64,000 nucleotides of DNA. Source: Adiantum capillus-veneris (taxonomy: Eukaryota > Streptophyta > Polypodiopsida > Polypodiales > Pteridaceae). Made by a program: the position numbers and the translations under genes. Shown here piece by piece: positions 30,788 through 42,138 of this stretch; within the stretch, counting starts at the first letter, position 1, and every line of letters begins with the position of its first letter. Below the pieces are notes generated by a model. That model was not told the origin of the DNA. It worked only from the letters and a program-made list of their open reading frames with translations, and made no database searches. Location: positions 91,815,914-91,879,913 of the forward strand of contig CM043944.1 of NCBI GenBank assembly GCA_014529385.2, in the 5' to 3' direction.

Positions 30788-31664
30788 TCGCTACACTTAT
30801 ATGTCAGTGGGTACTAGGAATTAACTCTAAAGAGGCAAATTGGACACATGGCGGCTTCATAGCAATTTGCAAGAAGCAACAGCAAGAGGGGGTGCCCAAA
30901 TTGAGAGAGGAGGTTGATTAGTAACTCATTGTGACTTTGAGTGTGTGGGTGAGTAGTGGGTGCAGGTGCATAGCTTTAATGGAAAGCTTGCCTTCTCCCT
31001 TGTCTCATGCAACGTGATGATTTGCTCACATAACTCTCTCTCCCCTTTGGCACATATGGTAATGTCCCACTAGATGGGCTACTCAGTTGACCATGGACAG
31101 TTCTGTGGGTTTATGCGCGTTTGCCATGGCAAGAGCCTTCTGAACAGGAATTGGATTAGCTAATTGCTAATCCCCCACAGTACGCATAGTTCCATCACAA
31201 AGGATTGCGAAAATAGAGAGTTTTCTCGTGTGAAAACTCGTCCGATTTGAAGGGGAATTGTCCCATTGCATGCGGAAGCATATGAGACACACGTAGACAT
31301 GTTCGCTCCGATCAGCTTGGTGGGAATTAGGTGAAAGTGGTCGGATTGTTTCTTTGCACTAAGAATAAAGAAATACCGAAAGGGGGGCCAGTCTTTGGGG
31401 CCAACAAGTGTTGGCGTCTCCTTGGTAGCGCTCTAGCTTCCAAGCCGTGTGTGTGTGAAGTGTCAATTCGCGTTACAGGTTTTTATTTGCAAAGTTTCTC
31501 TGTGTCCTAAAGTCTAAAGTAAGGTTTCGGGTGAAAGCCAAAGTCTACCGCCCTACGGCCGGTTTCATGGTTCCATCGCTAGGACATAATCACTTTTCCC
31601 TCAAGAAGTGAGCCTTGATTGGTTTGCGGCGAAGACACGGAGTATAGGAACGCGGGATTACACT
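30788..31664 (+). other. probable 5' LTR/leader region of gypsy G3
   Basis: A second AATAAAGAAATACCGAAAGG block at about 31363 shows that an LTR of the same family precedes the gag. The left LTR edge and the primer-binding site are not identifiable by eye. The sequence from about 31500 to the gag ATG at 31665 is leader. Confidence 0.4.
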
Positions 31665-33219
31665 ATGGCCGACAAAGGGAAAGGCATCATGGAAGAGGGT
31701 TCCTCTTCACAGGATAGGCAGGCAATTCCTACAATGTTTGAGGTTGGTAAGAGTTCACGGCCATGTCTGTTTGTACCTCTTGTTGATGTGAATGCTCCAC
31801 CAGTGCAGGGCTTTATGATTGGGCCACTTGAAGATGATGCGTTGAGGACTCAATTGGTTGCTGCTATGGTTATGCGCTTGGGAACCGGCAATATATGACA
31901 TGAACAGTGTTTGGGGGTATGCAAGGCATGATGCCAAAGTTCAAACCCCCTATATGGTAATATCGGCATGCAGCAAGGCTTTTTGAGCAATCAGGGTCAG
32001 TTTGGGGTGCCACAGGGCAATTTTGGCATGGCTGGTTTTTTTGGACAGTAGCGAGATATGGCACTAACGACGCAAAATGTCAATGGCCAAGGAATGCCAA
32101 TGATCCCTACTACAGTGCCCATGTTGCAGACAATTCCTTATGACAATTTGGGGGCACTGGAAAAGCCAAAATCTCACAAAGAAGGTGGTGCAGTTGTAAA
32201 ATTTAGCACTTTCAGTGGCTTTGAGGATAAGGCAAAGGCTCTTACTTTCCTCCAGCAATTTGATACAGCTTATGCAAGGGGGATTTTTACAGAGGCCTCT
32301 AAGGTCAGGAAGTTGCCACCTTCTTGAAAGACAATGCAATAAGCGCTTACATGGTGGATGACATTGTTGATGCAAGGACAGGCACCTGCCACATGGGTTT
32401 ACTTCAAGCAAATGTTTGCATTTGCATGGATATCAAATGAATTTGAAGCCGATGTCATGACGGATTGGCACTAACACACTATGGCTACTTGCAAGAGCCT
32501 ACAAGAGTACAATCGGAGGTTTTGTAAAGCGTTGCTCTTAGTAACCTCTTACAGGTTTGTGCCACTGACAGAGCAGATTGAGAAGTATTGTTGTGGGTTG
32601 CCTAAAGGGGTTCGAGATTACTGTACAAAGAACAGAGTGGCTACCCTCACTCAGCTTATAGAAGTTGCCAACACTGGTCTTGCCTTGTTGAAGGGAGAGG
32701 ACAGTGGGTTTCCAGGCAATGTGAAAGGGGGGCAACAAAAGAAAAATCCAATAAAGAAGCCCTTTGTGAAAACAACTCCTGAAGCATCACAGGGGTCAAA
32801 AAAGGTCAACAAGGATAAGGACTCAGCCGGGACTTCTGGAGCGCAGACAAAGAAACAGAACATGAAACTTTTTATGCGTAAGTCGCTCGAGGAAAAGAAG
32901 GTCTTGATGGCTGAGAATAAATGCTTTATATGCGAGCAGCCTGGTCACTTTGCTACAGATTGTCCACAAAGGAAAAGACCAGCTGACTCAGATGATAAAG
33001 AGGACAAGAAAGGAAAGAAGCCCAAACCCACGGCAGGTTTAGTGCCAGACATGGTGGGTGACAGGCCAAGCACAAATGCCAACGAGTTATGTAGAGCATG
33101 GGGTAAAATTAGAGACCAGACGGTACTTCTTTTCTTTGATCCAGGTGCCAAAGGGAACTTTATCTCACCAGAGTTAGCTATGAAGCTGGGCATCAGAGCT
33201 GAAGAGATGGGGTACATGG
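31665..33219 (+). pseudogene. gag: Ty3/gypsy gag-protease, interrupted (G3)
   Basis: ATG at 31665 (MADKGKGIMEEGSS), homologous to the minus-strand gag at 58028-59363. The capsid domain spans about 32190-32660 (TFSGFEDKAKALTFLQQFD, then LQEYNRRFCKAL). The CCHC knuckle CFICEQPGHFATDCP is near 32922-32966. The protease start FFDPGAKGNF, with Pro in place of the usual Ser/Thr, is near 33133. At least two frameshifts (around 31900 and 32330) and stops break it. The copia element C1 inserted at 33220 right after the GYM codons. The rest of G3 is not present to the right of C1 in this window. Confidence 0.8.
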
Positions 33220-33242
33220 TGTTGGGTCTAAAGGCCCTCTGG

Positions 33243-34451
33243 TGTAAGGTGCAGCGGAATGAATGTTGTATTTTCTCAAGATTAGTGATCTTTATTGCTC
33301 AAGGTTCCTTTTAGTTCTTAGGGAAAGAGAGCCTTCCGTCTGGAGAGTGCTGTGGTCACGAACAAGTGAGTGGATTGTGCGTGCAAGTGAATGAGACTGA
33401 GAAGGAGAGAGAAGATTACGACACTGAGAGGTTGTAAAACCCTCCTCCGAAGGCCCCACTCTCGTCGGCGAGGGTGGTCTACTTGATTGCACAAATGCGT
33501 ACAATGCAAATGCAATGGATTGATGCAATGGGACTATGCCGATGTCGACGACTTAGGCTGAAATCTGGGATCTTCTTGGTGGCTGGAAATGACTGTTTCG
33601 GGCTGGTTCTATGGCTGAATTTTACCGTCTTTGCCGGGCTGATATGAGGATAAAAAACGCTGCTGAATTCTGCTCTTTGGCTGCGTTTTTGAATGGAAGT
33701 TTCTTGCTGAAAAAACGCTGGGACAGCAGTGACCTTCTTGCTGAAAATGACTGTTTTTGCAAGTGTTAATTAACCCTTACCAGCTGCGGGTAATCTGCTG
33801 CAATTGATGATAAGAACGCTGATTCTACTGAGGGTTTCCTTGCGTTTGCAAAGGCTGAAAACGCTGCAGATTTGCACTAGATGCTAGCGTTAGTGATCTT
33901 CTACTGCTGCTGCCAATGGGTAATGGAAACGCCAGGTATGAGGAGCATAGGATGGCGATGGCAGAGGAAAGCAAAAACGCTAATGCTGCTGGGTTCTGTC
34001 GCGGGAAAAACACTGAGGGTGATGGGAGGTATGGCGATGGGTCATGAGAGGGGGGTACTGTTGAGAAGTTGCCTGTTGAGCGGGTAGCTCCTGTTGCCTC
34101 TTCTGCTGTGGAGTGCTAACTTGGGTTTGCTTATAAATTAACTTACCCAATTTGCCCTACTGACTACCCAACAAAAGTCACTTAATAAATAAGTGAAAAA
34201 TGTCAAAAATAGGGATAAAGTCACTTGAAAAATTCCCAAACTGACTCTGATGGAATCTGATGGAAATGTTTATGCTTCTGCATGTGCAACCGGAGGATAT
34301 GCATCTATGCTAAGTGACTGGGCATGCACGGTCTACGAATAGACTCACAAAAGTGCCAGATCACTGCTAATCTAACTTGACTGAAGTGACTGAACCCTGC
34401 TGTGGTGTAGCTTGTCCACGGACACATAGGGTTGGGATGTGTCACGTGAAA
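33243..34451 (-). repeat. 3' LTR of H1
   Basis: About 1209 bp. Begins TGTAAGGTGCA on the plus strand. Its inner edge reads GTCACGTGAAA where the other LTR has GTCACGTGACA, so the terminal CA is altered. I see no clear polypurine tract beside it. The ORF's stop codon lies at the LTR edge. Confidence 0.9.
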
Positions 34452-34963
34452 GTCAACTTACTGAAAGTCAACTTTTGGGTGACGGGGTTGTTGGAATGCG
34501 CATCGTGGCTTGCACCACTAGAGGAACTCCCACGATCTTTGGGTGGTTCGGTCTTCGAGGCTAGCATGTGGGAAAGAAATTCTTGATGGCGAATCTCCCT
34601 TTGAGCTTCTCGTTCATCGCGCTCGCGTTCGAAAGCAAGCCGATTTTCTTCTTGTTTTGCGGCAAGAGCAATGCGCTCACGTTCTTGAGCAAGGCGATTT
34701 TCATCGCGCTCGTTGTCCTTGGCTTCTTGTGCTTTTGCTTTGGTTGCGAGTTGTGCCAATGCAACTCGATTCGTTTCTTGTTGTTGTGTCATCATGTCCA
34801 ACATCGATTTGACCATCATCGCCATAGGAGTGAGTGCAACTCGTGGCGTAGATGGCGAAGGGGGAGGGTCGAAAAAGTCTCCTGGTGGGGAAAAATCTTC
34901 GCCGCCTCTCTCATGCTCATCACCTGTATGCGAAGTATCCATTCCGCTTCGGGTGACGACCAT
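34442..34963 (-). CDS. H1 ORF: short gag-like coiled-coil protein, 173 aa
   Basis: The only sizeable frame of H1. It starts MVVTRSGMD, an R-S-G opening like that of plant gypsy gags. Residues 30-45 are Pro-rich. Residues about 65-150 form a charged helix dominated by repeated RERE/RDE blocks with a conserved LAFERERDEREAQ segment. The tail is Ser/Gly-rich. There is no zinc knuckle or capsid domain. It could be a vestigial gag N-terminus. It ends at the LTR boundary. Confidence 0.55.
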   Translation of the reverse strand: MVVTRSGMDTSHTGDEHERGGEDFSPPGDFFDPPPSPSTPRVALTPMAMMVKSMLDMMTQQQETNRVALAQLATKAKAQEAKDNERDENRLAQERERIALAAKQEENRLAFERERDEREAQREIRHQEFLSHMLASKTEPPKDRGSSSSGASHDAHSNNPVTQKLTFSKLTFT

Positions 34964-34974
34964 GCACTATAATC

Positions 34975-35100
34975 TTGGGTTCTGAAGTTCGCGAGGAACT
35001 TGGGTTCTTGAGGTTCTCGAGGTCCTTGATTCGTGAGAATCTAGGGTTCTTGAGGTTCTTGAGTCTTGAGGGTCTTGGGTTCTTGGGGTTCTTGAGGTTT
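34975..35100. repeat. degenerate 9-bp minisatellite (GGTTCTTGA) in H1
   Basis: About a dozen imperfect units of GGTTCTTGA or GGGTTCTTG. On the minus strand they are open in at least two frames, giving an RTSRTP-type repeat (34967-35215) or a LKNPKNPR-type repeat. Confidence 0.75.
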
Positions 35101-35438
35101 TCTTTCGCTTGCAAACCGCGTTGAAGAAGGATCTTCTCTTCACCCGAGTTCTACCCTTTTCTGCGGGCGCACCCCTTGGCGGCCTTGCGCTCACACCAAG
35201 GTTGCTTTTTCCCACATCACGTCGATTGGCCGGCCGCTAAGTGCACTGTCCGCTCTCAATGAGTGAAAAGAGACACAAGGGGAGGCTGGACAAGCCCTTC
35301 GTTCTTGGGATTCCTGTCACTCTTCAACAAAACACGATTAGGAATCGCCACGCCCCAGTAAACTTGGGTTCGTGCGATCGCAACAAGCAAAAAAAATTCT
35401 TGTGGTTCTTTCCTTGAGTAATGCAGAACACTTCCAAA

Positions 35439-35450
35439 GCTTTGATACCA
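35439..35450 (-). other. H1 primer-binding site, initiator tRNA-Met
   Basis: On the minus strand TGGTATCAAAGC, one mismatch from the tRNA-iMet complement TGGTATCAGAGC, one base from the LTR. Confidence 0.8.
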
Positions 35451-35451
35451 A

Positions 35452-36677
35452 TGTAAGGTGCAACGGAATGAATGTTGTATTTTCTCAAGATTAGTGATCT
35501 TTATTGCTCAAGGTTCCTTTTAGTTCTTAGGGAAAGAGAGAGCTTTCCGTTTGTAGAGTGCTGTGGTCACGAACAAGTGAGTGGATTGTACGTGCAAGTG
35601 AATGAGATTGAGAGAAGGAGAGAGAAGATTACGACACCGAGAGGTTGTAAAACCCTCCTCCGAAGGCCCCACTCTCGTCGGCGAGAGTGGTCTACTTGAT
35701 TGCACAAATGCGTACGTACAATGCAAATGCAATGGACTGATGCAATGGGACTATGCCGATGTCGACGACTTAGGCTGAAATCTGGGATCTTCTTGGTGGT
35801 TGGTAATGACTGTTTCGGGCTGGTTCTATGGCTGAATTTTACCGTCTTTGCCGGGTTGATATGAGGATCAAAAACGCTGCTGAATTCTGCTCTTTGCCTG
35901 CGTTTTTGAATGGAAGTTTCTTGCTGAAAAAACGTTGGGACAGCAGTGACCTTCTTGCTGAAAATGACTGTTTTTGCAAGTGTTAATTAACCCTTACCGG
36001 CTGCGGGTAATCTGCTGCAACTGATGATAAAAACGCTGATTCTACTGAGGGTTTCCTTGCGTTTGCAAAGGCTGAAAACGCTGCAGATTTGCACTAGATG
36101 CTAGCGGTAGTGATCTTCTACTGCTGCTGCCAATGGGTAATGGAAACGCCAAGTATGAGGAGCATAGGATGGCGATGGCAGAGGAAAGCAAAAACGCTAA
36201 TGCTGCTGGGTTCTGTCGCGGGAAAAACACCGAGGGTGATGGGAGGTATGGCGATGGGTCATGAGGGGGGGGTACTGTTGAGAAGTTTCCTGTTGAGCGG
36301 GTAGCTCCTGTTGCCTCTTCTGCTGTGGAGTGCTAACTTGGGTTTGCTTATAAATTAACTTACCCAATTTGCCCTATTGACTACCCAACAAAAGTCACTT
36401 AATAAATAAGTGAAAAATGTCAAAAATAGGGAAAATGGGATAAAGTCACTTGAAAAATTCCCAAACTGACTCTGATGGAATCTGATGGAAATGCTTATGC
36501 TTCTGCGGTGTGCAACCGGAGGATATGCATCTATGCTAAGTGACTGGGCATGCACGGTCTACGAATAGACTCACAAAAGTGCCAGATCACTGCTAATCTA
36601 ACTTGACTGAACTGATTGAACCCTGCTGTGGTGTAGTTTGTCCACGGACACATAGGGTTGGGATGTGTCACGTGACA
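35452..36677 (-). repeat. 5' LTR of H1
   Basis: 1226 bp. Ends TGTCACGTGACA on either strand, a perfect 12-bp palindrome holding a G-box (CACGTG) at the very start of U3. Differs from the other LTR by a handful of substitutions and small indels (for example a short insertion near 36431). Confidence 0.92.
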
Positions 36678-36682
36678 TCTGG

Positions 36683-36829
36683 CCACCCTTGTACTTATTA
36701 TTTATTCTTTGGGTGTGAACCACCCCTAGGGTCACTTAAGTGAGACCCTATAGTGTGTACTCTCTAAAATCAATAAAACATAGCATTGTAACGTGTGCCG
36801 AATAGCACACGACTAAAACTTGTGTACAG

Positions 36830-36883
<54 letters not shown>

Positions 36884-36943
36884 CGCTCGTTCATCTGTAG
36901 AATACCTCAGCGCTACCTCTTCCTGCTTCCAGCACTCCCTTCA
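36683..36943 (+). repeat. 5' LTR of C1, right part
   Basis: Continues the LTR begun at 33220-33242. Contains AATAAAACATAG, (CT)n at 36833-36880, and ends CCCTTCA before AAC and the primer site. The 3' LTR (40498-40767) matches it up to AATACCTCAGC. Confidence 0.88.
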
Positions 36944-36946
36944 AAC

Positions 36947-36958
36947 TGGTATCAGAGC
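36947..36958 (+). other. C1 primer-binding site, initiator tRNA-Met
   Basis: TGGTATCAGAGC, the standard copia primer site, three bases after the LTR. Confidence 0.92.
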
Positions 36959-37826
36959 TGCAGTTCGTGCATGTCTCCGCCCCGGAAGCAGCAACAGACT
37001 TTCTCTCTCTTCGATTTCAGCCCTCTCTCTCTCTACGAATTTCTACCGTATGCTTTTTCTCTCTTCTCTCACTACAGCCCACAACTTCTTGATGAAGCCT
37101 TGAGACTGTGAGGGTCTCGTTTCGCAATACAACAGGGATTAGCAAGCAAAATCAATCACAGAAAAAAGGGGGATTTTATAGGTGGCTGAAATTTCAGCAA
37201 TTTCACAGCATTTTTGATGCTTTACAGGTGAAAATTGCACTTACAGGTTAAGGAAAAATTGGGGCTTTCGCTGAAATTACTGAAATTTCAGAAATTAGAC
37301 CGTCAAAATTTGGGGCTTTTGCTGAAATTTCACTACTTTGCAGACATTTGTGCATGTATTGCAATTTGTGGACAGTTTGAGCAAAATTCGTTTATTCTTG
37401 AATTTTTAAGAAATTACAGAAAAACGCAGGTTTATACGCATGGGAAAGTTTATCTGGCGCACATTTATGTATTTTACATGCGGGATGCTCGCCATTGAGT
37501 TGATGTATTGCTGAAAATACATTTTACAACAGCTTTTAATCCATTTGCAGATTTGAGGTTGATGCATATGCATTTTGGTTATACTACTGAAGTGAGAGTA
37601 TTCATGCAAGGATTGTAATTCCTATTTGTGTGGTGAAATTTCAGCTTTTACTGCTGAAATTCATCCTTCTTTACTGCTATACACTTGTGATAATTGCCGG
37701 TAACTCAGTATTACCATCCCTTGCTCTTCTACACTGAGTATTGAGCCCGTAAGACGCTAAAATCTCAGTTTTCAGCTTGCTGTCATAAAACTACAGCAGT
37801 GAATTTTCGAGACTTTTTGCACCGAA
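36959..37826 (+). other. C1 leader
   Basis: Non-coding, with many GAAATTTCAG-type repeats (GCTGAAATT, TTCAGAAATT) that could fold on themselves. No gene. Confidence 0.5.
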
Positions 37827-38195
37827 ATGGCCTCTAATGCGTTTACAAGCAATGAGTCGAAGTCTCTCCTTGAAACCAAAAGGTTTAACGACTCTGGCTT
37901 AACTCATATAATTTGAGAGCTAATGGCACCTTGGCCTCATACTTGGCCCCAAAAGCGACTCAATTTTGGAGTAATTTTGCGATGCTAAAAATGATGATCA
38001 TGACTCTTCTTCCAAAGAAGTTGCGAAGGCAAATGTTGCTTCGAGTGTTGTCATTGAAGAAATTGTTGATACGGATGATGCACTTGTTGTTGCCTCCTGC
38101 CGTCATGACGATAGTGTGGCAATGGCGAGTGATATGTATATCACAAAACCCAGAGGTAATTGGTGCATTACTTTCAGCACAGGATGGCTTGTCAC
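37827..38195 (+). pseudogene. C1 gag remnant
   Basis: Starts MASNAFTSNESKSLLE, the copia gag start also seen in C2 (MASSSVVFDTKSLME). It breaks within 30 codons. Nearly the whole capsid and zinc knuckle are deleted, and the reading resumes in the linker SSSKEVAKANVASSVVIEE. Confidence 0.6.
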
Positions 38196-38905
38196 AATCA
38201 TAGATAGTAGATAGTGGTGCCTCATTTCATGTTACTCCATCTTTGGAGTCTTTTGCTTCGTACACTGTAGGCAGTCTGGGTAAAGTTTACTTGGGCAATA
38301 ACCATGCATGTGAGATTGAGGGTGTTGGCACTAGACACTTGGCGCTTGAAAATGGTCAAGAGTTGATCTTGCATGATGTTAGGTATGTACCTGGCATTAA
38401 AAAAAGTCTTCCTTTGGTTGGGCAGCTAGATGTGAAGGGTTATCACACTATGTTTGGTGGTGGCTCTTGGAAAGTGCTTAAAGACTCTATGCTGATTGTA
38501 AAGGGCAGCAAGAAGGGAACTCTTTATTATTTGCATTGCAAGGCATTATCTGGCAAGTTTTTGGATGTGGCTGAAGTTCATTCTCACAAGGAGCTTTGGC
38601 ACAAAAGACTTGGCCATATGAGTGAAAAAGGGCTTGATGTTCTCTCCTCTATGGGGAAGTTTGATGTAAAAGGCCCTTGCCTTGATTTTTGTAATGATTG
38701 TATCTATGGAAAGCAAGTGAAGTTCTCTTATTCCTCTGGTGTCACTCGCAAATTGCATGTTCTTGATTTAGTACATTCTGATGTTTGCACTATGTATGTG
38801 AATTCACATGAAGGTGCACGGTACTTTGTATCTTTCATTGATGATCACAGTAGAAAGATATGGGTGTGGCTGAAAGATATAATCGCACAATTTGTGAGAG
38901 AGTGA
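38196..38905 (+). pseudogene. C1 protease and integrase N-terminal part
   Basis: A protease DSGASFHVTP motif lies at about 38212-38240, preceded by an in-frame stop. The gag-pre-integrase region with the HHCC zinc site (LWHKRLGHMSEKG ... CNDCIYGK) follows, then the first catalytic Asp region (LVHSDVC). At about 38860 the sequence jumps from HSRKIW to GVAERYNRT, deleting the middle of the integrase core and the second Asp. Confidence 0.8.
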
Positions 38906-39711
38906 GATGCATGTTGTCCTCGGCTAATCTCTCTCAAGAGTTTTGGGAAGAGGCTCTTAAAACTGCAAATCATGTGCACAATTGCTCTCCGAATCGTGCG
39001 TTAGATAATGGCATCCCTGAAGAGGTTTGGTCCAGCAAACTGGCTTCATATGACCATTTACGAGTTTTTGGTTGGGATGCATTTGTGCATGTACCTGTTG
39101 ATCAGAGGACCAAACTTGACATGAAATCTATCCAGGGCATCTTCATGGGATACGGAGGTGAGGGAGAGATGGGTTACTAAGTTTAGATACCTTAGTACAG
39201 GAAGATAATACGTAGCCGAGATGTAGTTTTCAATGAGGTTAAATTGATGAAAAATGTTACACATGTAGACATTGACAAAAAGAAGGTAAAGTTTCAGCAA
39301 AATCAGCCAGCCATAAAGCCATCTTTGGCTGAAAATTCGACTCTTTATGATACTGAAAATGAGCAGCAACCTATTATGCAATTGCTAGAAGACAATGGAC
39401 AACAAATAGATGCACAAAATGGGCTTATATCACATGACCATAATGCTGAAAATGAATTACAGCAACGAGGTAATGCTAAAAATCAGCCGCCAATTGATGG
39501 TCTGCACATTCCGGATGATGTAGACCCATTACCAGTTGATGCAGATCATTGGGTGAGAAGGTCTACACGTTTTAGAAGGCAACCACAGAGGTTTCAACCA
39601 TCTATGGATTGCATTTTGTTGACAGATGAAGGGGAGCCTCTTACATACAAAGAGGCCCAGTCTTGTGAAGACAAAAGTAAGTGGGAGCTTGCTATGAAAT
39701 CTGAGATCTAG
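38860..39711 (+). pseudogene. C1 integrase C-terminal part and linker to RT
   Basis: Resumes with VAERYNRTICERVRCML and continues through the FGWDAFVHVP and GIFMGYGGEGEMGY segments. A stop at 39178 breaks it. 39244-39711 is the Gln/Asn-rich linker before RT, including RRSTRFRRQPQR. Confidence 0.75.
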
Positions 39712-40269
39712 TCACTGTATGCAAACAATACATGGGAGCTTGTGTCTTTGCCCAAAGGTAGGAAGGCTATTCCTAACAAGCGGGTTTATAAGGTCAACTG
39801 TGTTGATGACGAACCCAAGTACAAAGCACGTTTGATTGCTAAGGGTTATGCACATAAGGAAGGCATAGACTTTCAAGAGATCTTTTCACCTGTGGTGAAG
39901 ATGACTACGCTCCGAGTTTTGTTTGCTTTATGTGCTCTCTTGGATTTGGAGTTGGATCAAATGGATGTAATTACTGCTTTCTTACAAGATGACTTGGATG
40001 AGGAGCTATACATGCTGCAGCCTGAGGGCTTTGTCATTCCAGGCAAAGAGCATTTTGGTATGCAAACTGAAAGTAGCTTGTATGGGCTGAAACAAGCCCC
40101 TAGGCAATGGTACAAAACGTTTAAAACTTTTATGCTCCACCATGGGTTCAAACGTAGTCATGTAGATCACTGTCTTTACACTAAAAGGCTCCTGATGGTA
40201 TGGCGTGGCCATCTTGTGAGGACTTTTGGTCTTCCAGCTCATGCTCCAGTGCTTGGTTGTGATAGTTAG
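39712..40269 (+). pseudogene. C1 reverse transcriptase, truncated
   Basis: Opens with the copia RT start (KGRKAIPNKRVYKV), then ARLIAKGYAHKEGIDFQEIFSPV and QMDVITAFLQDDLDEELYM. After HCLYTKR the reading joins the RNase H end (LPAHAPVLGCDS), so the YVDD catalytic loop and most of RNase H are deleted. Stops at about 39708 and 40267. Confidence 0.8.
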
Positions 40270-40463
40270 AGTGCCGTATGCGTGGCTAAAAATGCCATGT
40301 TCCATGCTCGTACCATGTGCGCTACCATTTTATACGTGAGGTGCTGGAAGATGGCCTTGTCACACTGACAAAGGTCAAAACACAGGATAACCCCGCAGAT
40401 GTTCTCACTAAGTGTTTTGCTAAGACACAACATCAGCATTGCTTGCACTTAGTGGGAGTTACT
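40270..40463 (+). pseudogene. C1 RNase H C-terminal end
   Basis: Corresponds to 57400-57609 of element C2 (SAVCVAKNAMFHART, then DNPADVLTK-like coding), broken by frameshifts. Confidence 0.6.
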
Positions 40464-40497
40464 TAAAGGTACCACATCGGACCTTTAAGTGGGAGGT

Positions 40498-40663
40498 TGT
40501 TGGGTCTAAAGGCCCTCTGGCCACCCTGTACTTATTATTTATTCTTTGGGTGTGAACCACCCCTAGGATCACTTAAGTGACCCTATAGTGTGTACCCTCT
40601 AAAATCAATAAAACATAGGATTGTAAAGTGTGCCGAATAGCACACGACTAAAACTTGCGTACA

Positions 40664-40731
<68 letters not shown>

Positions 40732-40767
40732 GTTCGTTCGTTCGTCTGCAGAATACCTCAGCAATAC
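40498..40767 (+). repeat. 3' LTR of C1, truncated
   Basis: Begins TGTTGGGTC, preceded by the purine-rich AAGTGGGAGGT. It keeps the intact site where H1 entered the other LTR. (CT)n at 40666-40729 is longer than in the 5' LTR. It ends at AATAC because gypsy G2 inserted there. The last 30 or so bases of the LTR are absent. Confidence 0.88.
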
Positions 40768-41152
40768 TGTTATGTCCCGCTAACAGGAGAGGGGATCTAG
40801 CCCAGACGTCGTCGGGATGGGCGTCCAGTGTTCGGGCGGACGTATTGTGAACTCGGCCAGTGTGGCCGGCCATTATTATAAAAGGGAGGCCAAGGCCTCA
40901 TTTGTAGTCATCGACCCCCATTGGCAGAGTGCCAATGGTTAGCCCGCGAGGCTAGGAGTGCGCGAGGTCACCTCGAGGAGGTGAGGCCGGGTGGTATGGG
41001 ACGCTCGGTCTTATAGGTGCATGCCTACGTCCTCGGATGCTGGCCCCAACACAGGGGAGCCGCCGGATGGTGGCTATGGTCGGGTGGTTCGTCAAACTCG
41101 TGTCTGTAGGCGGTCCGTGTAGCCGGGAGATCCACTTGCGTCGTTCGTTTCA
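40768..41152 (+). repeat. 5' LTR of G2
   Basis: 385 bp, GC-rich, TG...CA ends, directly followed by the primer site. The boundaries are set by the C1 junction on the left and the primer site on the right. Confidence 0.85.
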
Positions 41153-41164
41153 TGGTATCAGAGC
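41153..41164 (+). other. G2 primer-binding site, initiator tRNA-Met
   Basis: TGGTATCAGAGC immediately after the LTR. Confidence 0.92.
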
Positions 41165-41489
41165 CGGCTTGGCTACACGAAGGACTGTGTGGACACCTAC
41201 GGCCTAGTTAGAGTCGGATAATCAGTGTTTCATGTAATTTTTGATGATATAATTGTTTAATCGATTATTTTCTTTTCATGAGCATTTTGCAAGTGAAATT
41301 TAATGTGTTTCTCGCTGATTTTTGATAAAATTCAGCAATTTAGTAGGTGGAGGTGTTGAAAATCGGTGGATTTTTTTGTTTTGCTGATTTTTGATGAAAA
41401 TCAATGATTTATTTATTCATTTGCTGACTTTAGACTAAATTCAGCGAACAAAAGGTTTGATCTTTCTCTGTGCTCCTCTTCTTTGTGGT

Positions 41490-41573
<84 letters not shown>

Positions 41574-42138
41574 CTGTCTATGTGTTTACTTGCATTTGCA
41601 GGGAACAATAGAAAAGAGAAAGAGCTCGTTCTGGCTTCCAGCGTTTGTTTTTTTTTTCCAGCGTGGTGCTCAACTGGCAACCCATCGTGTGTTTGGCACA
41701 CGCGAGCACAAGCTCTCCAAATTCATGAGCGTGCGGTATGCGCTCTCTCCCTGACCCACGTGGCATCTGTTCGGGCAGCCAGCGTCAACTTTTTTTTGCG
41801 CTACCCTTTTCTGTCTTCATTGCATTTTATTAAATGGCCTCATTTTAAAACTTGGCCAGTGAGTTTTTTTAAGTGTGGCCTGTACATTTTTAACTTTTTA
41901 AAGTTAAGTATGAAACCTGGTGAATTTTCCTGCAGAGAAACTCATTCTTCGACCCCTTGCTTCTCTCTACTGCTCCTCTCTCTCACTCGCTCGCACTCCC
42001 GCGCTCCCACCATCACTTGCTTGCCTTCGGACGCATACGCCAACGCGTAGCGCGCTTCGGAGTTCGACTTTTCGCGATTGAAAAGTGCAGAAAAGGTCCC
42101 GTTTCGCGTGAAACTCCCAGTTTTTCACGCACTTCGCC
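41165..42138 (+). other. G2 leader with (CA)n(GA)n
   Basis: Non-coding. (CA)n at 41492-41521 runs into (GA)n at 41522-41570, about 340 bases after the primer site. The region before 41490 has repeats of CTGATTTTTGATNAAATTCAG type. Confidence 0.6.

Larger units (their letters stand above)
33243..36677 (-). mobile_element. small non-autonomous LTR retrotransposon H1 (TRIM/LARD-like), 3.4 kb
   Basis: LTRs of about 1.2 kb flank only 1.0 kb of internal sequence. A perfect target duplication TCTGG lies at 33238-33242 and 36678-36682. The empty target, AAGGCCCTCTGGCCACC, is preserved in the other LTR of the host copia at about 40510. The element reads on the minus strand: primer site next to the right LTR, one short ORF, no RT, integrase or protease. 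LTRs are nearly identical, so insertion is recent. Four further LTR-only copies or parts occur at 46.2, 56.5, 59.4 and 63.7 kb. Confidence 0.92.
33220..40767 (+). mobile_element. Ty1/copia element C1, internally deleted and interrupted
   Basis: The 5' LTR begins TGTTGGGTC at 33220 and is split after 23 bp by element H1. It resumes at 36683 and ends at 36943. The primer site is at 36947. The 3' LTR starts at 40498 and is cut at 40767 by gypsy G2. Without H1 the element is about 4.1 kb, short for copia, because gag, the integrase core and the RT core carry deletions. The 5-bp sequence CATGG precedes it. The matching right-hand duplication would lie beyond G2 and is not seen. Confidence 0.85.
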
